Shown here: positions 60,003 to 64,000 of the stretch, piece by piece
How the letters are laid out: each line of letters opens with the position of its first letter
Position numbering within the stretch: the first letter of the stretch is position 1
Origin: a virus
IMG/VR virus record: IMGVR_UViG_3300032289_001431
Coordinates: 1 to 64,000 of that record
Length of the DNA: 64,000 nt
Strand: one strand, 5' to 3'
Program-made: the position numbers and the translations under genes
The notes under the pieces: model-generated
The model's database searches: none
Told to the model about the DNA's origin: nothing
The model's input: the letters and a program-made list of their open reading frames with translations, nothing else

Positions 60003-60974
60003 ATGATATTCGAAGAACAAATCAGCCGTAAACCTAACAAATATCCTTGGACAGATGAATTTATTGAGGCAATGCATAATGGATTCTGGACAGACAAAGA
60101 ATTCAACTTTAAATCTGACATTCAGCAATTTAAAGTAAATCTCACCGATCAAGAGAAAGAAATTATTGTTCGCACACTTTCCGCTATCGGTCAGATTGAA
60201 ATCGCAGTCAAAACATTTTGGGCAAAATTGGGAGAAAATCTTCCACACCCATCACTTTCCGATCTTGGATACGTAATGGCAAATGTAGAAGTTATTCACA
60301 ATAATGCATACGAAAGACTTATTTCAGTTCTCGGTCTTGAAGATATTTTTGAGAAAAATCTCAAATTAGATTGGATTGAAGGTAGAGTAAAATATCTTAG
60401 AAAATATACACATAGATATTATAAAGATTCCAAGAAACAATATTTGTATGCTCTTATTTTATTTACATTATTCGTAGAAAACGTTTCTTTGTTTTCTCAG
60501 TTTTATGTAATCAATTGGTTTGCTCGTTTTAAGAATGTTCTTAAAGACACAGATCAACAAGTAAAATATACTCGTAACGAAGAGAATATTCATGCTCTTG
60601 TTGGAATTAAGCTTATCAACACAATCCGCAAAGAATATCCAGAACTTTTCGACGAAGAGTTAGAAGAAAAAATTGCAAAAGAAGCTGTTCAAGCATTTGA
60701 ATCAGAATCACAAATTGTTGATTGGATGATTAATGGTATTCAAGAAGATGGATTATCTGCTGATATTCTCAAAGAATTCATTAAGAATCGAATCAATGAT
60801 TCTCTCAAACAAATTAAATTTAAAAAAGTTTTTACTATAGATAAAGAACTAATCGGTAAAACTAAATGGTTCGAAGAAGAATTGATTGGAAATAATATGA
60901 CTGATTTTTTCCATTCTCGTCCGGTTGAGTATTCTAAGAAGGGTCAATCTTTTTCTGAAGAAGATTTATTTTGA
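60003..60974 (+). CDS. nrdB: Ribonucleotide reductase class I beta subunit
   Basis: Carries the radical used to reduce ribonucleotides. Metal ligands are visible: E66, E96 and H99 (EVIHNNAY), an E in FVENVSLF, and E/H in RNEENIHAL. Y103 sits where the tyrosyl radical is in E. coli NrdB (EXXHxxxY). The C-terminus SFSEEDLF is the tail that docks on NrdA. 323 residues, somewhat short of the usual 340-390. Confidence 0.93.
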   Translation: MIFEEQISRKPNKYPWTDEFIEAMHNGFWTDKEFNFKSDIQQFKVNLTDQEKEIIVRTLSAIGQIEIAVKTFWAKLGENLPHPSLSDLGYVMANVEVIHNNAYERLISVLGLEDIFEKNLKLDWIEGRVKYLRKYTHRYYKDSKKQYLYALILFTLFVENVSLFSQFYVINWFARFKNVLKDTDQQVKYTRNEENIHALVGIKLINTIRKEYPELFDEELEEKIAKEAVQAFESESQIVDWMINGIQEDGLSADILKEFIKNRINDSLKQIKFKKVFTIDKELIGKTKWFEEELIGNNMTDFFHSRPVEYSKKGQSFSEEDLF

Positions 60975-60999
60975 TTGCTATTGGTCGTTAATTTGGTAA

Positions 61000-61007
61000 G
61001 ATAAATA
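61000..61007 (+). promoter_or_regulatory. Late-type promoter octamer before nrdA
   Basis: GATAAATA, 8 bases before the ATG at 61016. No Shine-Dalgarno between. Confidence 0.4.
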
Positions 61008-61015
61008 CGTTATTT

Positions 61016-62680
61016 ATGTATACCAACCAGCAACAATCAGATATCTATTGGCTTAACAAAGATTCCAGAAAATTTCTTCAAAGAGGTTATCTCTTAGATG
61101 ATGAAACTCCAGAACAAAGAATTAGAGATATTGCTATTGCAGCAGAAAAAATATTGAACGAAGCGGGGTTTGCTGCAAAGTTTGAAGATTATATGCATAG
61201 AGGATTTTATTCTCTCGCATCTCCCATTTGGTCAAATTTTGGTCGCAAAAGAGGTCTTCCTATTTCTTGTTTTGGTTCTCACATTCCTGACACAATGGCG
61301 GGAATTTTGGGCAAAGTTGCAGAAATAGGTATAATGACAAAAAATGGTGGTGGAACATCTGCTTACTTTGGTGATCTTAGATCAAGAGGGACAGAGATAT
61401 CTTCCGGTGGTGAATCAACTGGTTCAATTCACTTTATGGAACTCTACAACAAACTCATGAGTGTTGTTTCACAGGGTAATGTAAGACGAGGATCATTTGC
61501 CGCTTATCTTCCGATTGATCATGGTGATATTGAAGAGTTTTTAAAAATCCGTGGAGAAGGAAACGAAATTCAAGATATATCATTTGGTGTCACAGTTTCT
61601 GATGCATGGATGAAATCAATGATTGATGGTGATAAAGAAAAAAGAAAAATTTGGGGATTAGTTTTAAAGAAAAGGTTTGAATCCGGTTATCCTTATATTT
61701 TCTTTACGGATAATGTAAACAAACAAGCACCAAAAGTTTACAAAGATAAAAAATTAAAAATTAAACAATCCAATCTTTGCACAGAAATCATGCTTCCTAA
61801 TAGTGAAGATGAATCATTTGTATGTGATTTATCTTCCATGAATTTAGATAGGTGGGAAGAATGGAAAGATACTGATGCAGTAGAAACAATGATTTGGTTT
61901 TTAGATTCTGTTATGACAGAATTTATTAACAAGACCGAAGGAATGAAGTTTATGGAAGCACCAAGAAATTTTGCTATGAGACATCGTGCATTGGGTCTTG
62001 GGGTTCTTGGTTGGCATTCTCTTTTGCAATCTAAAATGATTGCATTTGAGTCTATGGAAGCAAAACTTCTCAATACAACAATTTGGAAAACCATTCGTGA
62101 AAGATCCGATAAAGCATCAGAGCAACTTGCAAAGATATATGGAGAGTCTGAGTTGTTAAAAGGTTATGGCAGAAGGAATACAACAACTCTTGCTATCGCA
62201 CCAACAACATCTTCTTCATTTATTCTTGGTCAAGTTTCGCCAAGCATTGAACCTAATAATAGTAACTATTATGTTAAAGATCTTGCCAAGGGAAAATTCT
62301 CATATAAGAATCCATATCTCAAAAAACTCTTGAAAGAAAAAGGTAAGAGTGATGATGACACTTGGATGGATATTCTTAAACACAGTGGATCCGTTCAACA
62401 TTTAGATTTTCTTACACAAGAAGAAAAGGATGTATTTAAAACGTTTGAAGAGACATCTCAAAGAGAGATTATCATTCAAGCCGCTGCTCGTCAAAAATAC
62501 ATTGATCAAGGACAGAGCTTAAACATGCTTATTCCCTCTGGTACGCCACCAAAGGATGTAAATGAACTTGTTATTTTTGCATGGGAGCAAGGTATTAAGT
62601 CTCTCTATTATCAGAGATCAACAAATCCCGCAAAAGAACTTGCTCGTTCAATTATGACTTGTAAATCTTGCGAAGCATGA
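61016..62680 (+). CDS. nrdA: Ribonucleotide reductase class I alpha subunit, minimal form
   Basis: Catalytic subunit. C85 (ISCFGS), N253-C255-E257 (NLCTE), C270 (FVCDLSSMNL), Y531-Y532 (SLYYQR) and the C-terminal C549/C552 pair (TCKSCEA) match C225, N437/C439/E441, C462, Y730/Y731 and C754/C759 of E. coli. At 554 residues it lacks the N-terminal ATP cone (no allosteric off-switch) and is shorter between C85 and C255 (170 against 214). Confidence 0.93.
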   Translation: MYTNQQQSDIYWLNKDSRKFLQRGYLLDDETPEQRIRDIAIAAEKILNEAGFAAKFEDYMHRGFYSLASPIWSNFGRKRGLPISCFGSHIPDTMAGILGKVAEIGIMTKNGGGTSAYFGDLRSRGTEISSGGESTGSIHFMELYNKLMSVVSQGNVRRGSFAAYLPIDHGDIEEFLKIRGEGNEIQDISFGVTVSDAWMKSMIDGDKEKRKIWGLVLKKRFESGYPYIFFTDNVNKQAPKVYKDKKLKIKQSNLCTEIMLPNSEDESFVCDLSSMNLDRWEEWKDTDAVETMIWFLDSVMTEFINKTEGMKFMEAPRNFAMRHRALGLGVLGWHSLLQSKMIAFESMEAKLLNTTIWKTIRERSDKASEQLAKIYGESELLKGYGRRNTTTLAIAPTTSSSFILGQVSPSIEPNNSNYYVKDLAKGKFSYKNPYLKKLLKEKGKSDDDTWMDILKHSGSVQHLDFLTQEEKDVFKTFEETSQREIIIQAAARQKYIDQGQSLNMLIPSGTPPKDVNELVIFAWEQGIKSLYYQRSTNPAKELARSIMTCKSCEA

Positions 62681-62691
62681 TATTTTATAGT

Positions 62692-63069
62692 ATGAAAAAA
62701 TTATTATTACTAACAATAGTATTACTAACAGCATGTCAAACAACTCCAACAAATCCAGAATTTTGGATGGAAAGAGAAATTAACGCATGTCTTCCAACCG
62801 CTATCACATTCCGTGAGAGCCTAAAAAAATATAATGTATGGGCTGAAGTTTTTACATATCGTTGGTACAATGCAGAGGAAAAAAAAGGTCACGGTCATGC
62901 AATGGTTGCCTATCTTTATCCAAAAGGTAAAAATCAATTGTGGACATACGATACTTTAGGTTCATATAGAACAAGAGCTTTTACAAACAATGTTTATCAA
63001 ATAGCCCAACAAGCGCATTCTGTTAGAGGTGATACTAATAAAATATTTTTAGCTGAATTTATAAAATGA
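62692..63069 (+). CDS. Lipoprotein with papain-like catalytic pattern
   Basis: It has 125 residues from the ATG at 62692. Signal MKKLLLLTIVLLTAC ends in a lipobox with C15. The mature part has ACLPTA (C33), GHGHAMVAYLYP (H69) and LWTYDTLGS (D87), the Cys-His-Asp order of papain/transglutaminase-like folds. It could be a secreted cysteine peptidase or amidase, or an inactive surface protein. Its stop overlaps the next gene by 4 bases. Confidence 0.6.
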   Translation: MKKLLLLTIVLLTACQTTPTNPEFWMEREINACLPTAITFRESLKKYNVWAEVFTYRWYNAEEKKGHGHAMVAYLYPKGKNQLWTYDTLGSYRTRAFTNNVYQIAQQAHSVRGDTNKIFLAEFIK

Positions 63070-63965
63070 AAATATTAATACTCGGAAAAGGATATATCGG
63101 AAATTATCTGGCAAAGGCCAATCAAAAGCACAACATTGTTCATATTAGTAAATCTGATTTAAACTATGAAGATCCTGATACCTTTGTAAAATTTTTGCAC
63201 AGAGAAACAAATTATCCAAAAGCATATTTCGATTGGATTATAAATTGTTCTGGTTATACTGGTAGACCTAATGTTGAAGCATGTGAAACCAACAAAGAAA
63301 ATTGTTATCATTATAACGTAACAGTACCTTTATATATCACTAAAGTCGCTAACCGTCTTAGAATTCCAATTATTCACATTGGATCTGGTTGCATTTATGA
63401 TGGTTATTTACAACAATATACCGAAGATGATCTTCCAAATTTCGGAGCAGATAGTAATTTTAGTTCTTTTTATTCCAAAACTAAAGATGCTTTTGAAAAG
63501 TTAAGTGAACATTTAGAAAGATATATTTTTAGAATTCGTATACCTTTTAATGGCGTTTCTGAATCTAAAAATTATCTTTGGAAATTATTAAAATATAATA
63601 ATTTAATTACTCAACAAAATTCTATTACAAACGTTGATGATCTTGTAAGTTTTGTTTACAAGTTCATTGAAAAAAATAGACCTTTGGGAATTTATAATGT
63701 TACGAATAAAGGTAGTATTGAAGCAAAAGAAGTTGTTGAAATTTTAAAGTCTTATGGATTAGAAAACCCAAAGTGGAATTTTGTTTCTATTCCTGATGCC
63801 AAATTTAAAGTTGGTAGAAGTAACTGTATATTAGATACAAGTAAAATAGAAAGCATGGGATTAGGACTTCCTGATGTTAAAGAAAGTATAGAAAAAGCGG
63901 TTAAAGAATATACTTTGGCTGAACCTATAGATTATAGATTGGGTGGTTATGAATCATTTAAATAG
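63066..63965 (+). CDS. RmlD-like NAD(P)-dependent sugar reductase/epimerase
   Basis: It has 299 residues. Rossmann start ILILGKGYIGNYLA, INCSGYTG, IHIGSGCIYDG with active-site Ser, FYSKTKDAFE giving Tyr-x-x-x-Lys, and a C-terminal substrate part. Closest in layout to dTDP-4-dehydrorhamnose reductase. Probably supplies a nucleotide sugar for the glycan genes at 9212-16496. Confidence 0.78.
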   Translation: MKILILGKGYIGNYLAKANQKHNIVHISKSDLNYEDPDTFVKFLHRETNYPKAYFDWIINCSGYTGRPNVEACETNKENCYHYNVTVPLYITKVANRLRIPIIHIGSGCIYDGYLQQYTEDDLPNFGADSNFSSFYSKTKDAFEKLSEHLERYIFRIRIPFNGVSESKNYLWKLLKYNNLITQQNSITNVDDLVSFVYKFIEKNRPLGIYNVTNKGSIEAKEVVEILKSYGLENPKWNFVSIPDAKFKVGRSNCILDTSKIESMGLGLPDVKESIEKAVKEYTLAEPIDYRLGGYESFK

Positions 63966-64000
63966 AACAACCGTATTAATTTTAAATCGCAATTGGCAAG
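63949..64000 (+). CDS. Partial gene, HNH-endonuclease-like N-terminus
   Basis: An ATG at 63949, inside the end of the preceding gene, opens a frame that runs off the window: MNHLNRTTVLILNRNWQ. The pattern VLxLNRNWQ is typical of the start of small phage HNH endonucleases (VLVLNRNYQP). Too short to be sure. Confidence 0.4.
   Translation, partial: MNHLNRTTVLILNRNWQ

Noticed and set aside
1-64000. tRNA genes, CRISPR arrays, insertion sequences, attachment sites
   Set aside because: No cloverleaf, repeat-spacer array, transposase or paired direct repeat was seen by eye; gaps are too short for most of these.

Overview
The window is one contiguous stretch of a T4-like tailed phage (myovirus) genome, very A+T-rich (roughly 30% G+C by eye). 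It is packed with overlapping genes, and no gap exceeds about 180 bases. The T4 core is clear from protein motifs: UvsY, UvsW, gp55, gp47, gp46, gp43, UvsX, gp41, gp32, a gp45-like clamp, gp5, gp17, gp53, gp48-like, gp19, gp18, gp14 and NrdA/NrdB. The portal, major capsid protein, prohead protease, clamp loader and primase were not found and presumably lie outside the window. Two predicted lipoproteins and an M15 endolysin fit a Gram-negative host. The first two genes encode a heme oxygenase and a PcyA-lineage bilin reductase. No photosystem or other photosynthesis gene is visible, so the phage resembles the uncultured marine, non-cyanophage group reported to carry heme oxygenase plus PcyX and thought to infect alphaproteobacteria. 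That host assignment is inference.

Layout. 4-1202 (+): bilin cassette. 1199-3765 (-): lysis block (M15 endolysin, holin candidate, coiled-coil membrane protein, spanin-like lipoprotein) behind a metallophosphoesterase. 3947-5626 (-): small unknowns, a duplicated zinc-motif protein and a GIY-YIG nuclease. 5658-9215 (+): recombination and late transcription (uvsY, uvsW, sigma gp55, gp47). 9212-16496 (+): ten-gene glycosylation/methylation island lying between gp47 and gp46. 16546-32091 (+): gp46, a GT-B glycosyltransferase, DNA polymerase, ThyX, UvsX, gp41, a DHH phosphoesterase, a possible gp59, gp32, a clamp and several unknowns. 32088-52329 (-, with two + genes): baseplate, terminase and tail genes down to the sheath. 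52408-55441 (+): small, possibly capsid-targeted proteins and PhoH. 55438-59484 (-): gp14, an acidic scaffold-like protein, a PD-(D/E)XK nuclease and an AAA ATPase. 59572-64000 (+): a zincin-like protein, NrdB, NrdA, a lipoprotein with a possible Cys-His-Asp triad, an RmlD-like reductase and the start of an HNH-like gene.

Regulation is the other notable layer. About 25 gene starts carry a T4-late-like octamer, NNTAA(A/G)TA, most often 4-12 bases before the start codon and usually with no Shine-Dalgarno. Several sigma70-like promoters also place the expected transcription start at the start codon, so many messages may be leaderless or nearly so. At three starts the late octamer lies inside an inverted repeat that would hide the initiation region only in read-through RNA, as known for T4 gene e and soc. 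A second recurring pattern is a short N-terminal leader ending in (L/I)-x-E on several small proteins, like T4 capsid-targeting sequences. These two patterns, the bilin pathway and a shared C-terminal tail on four glycosyltransferases are the main leads.
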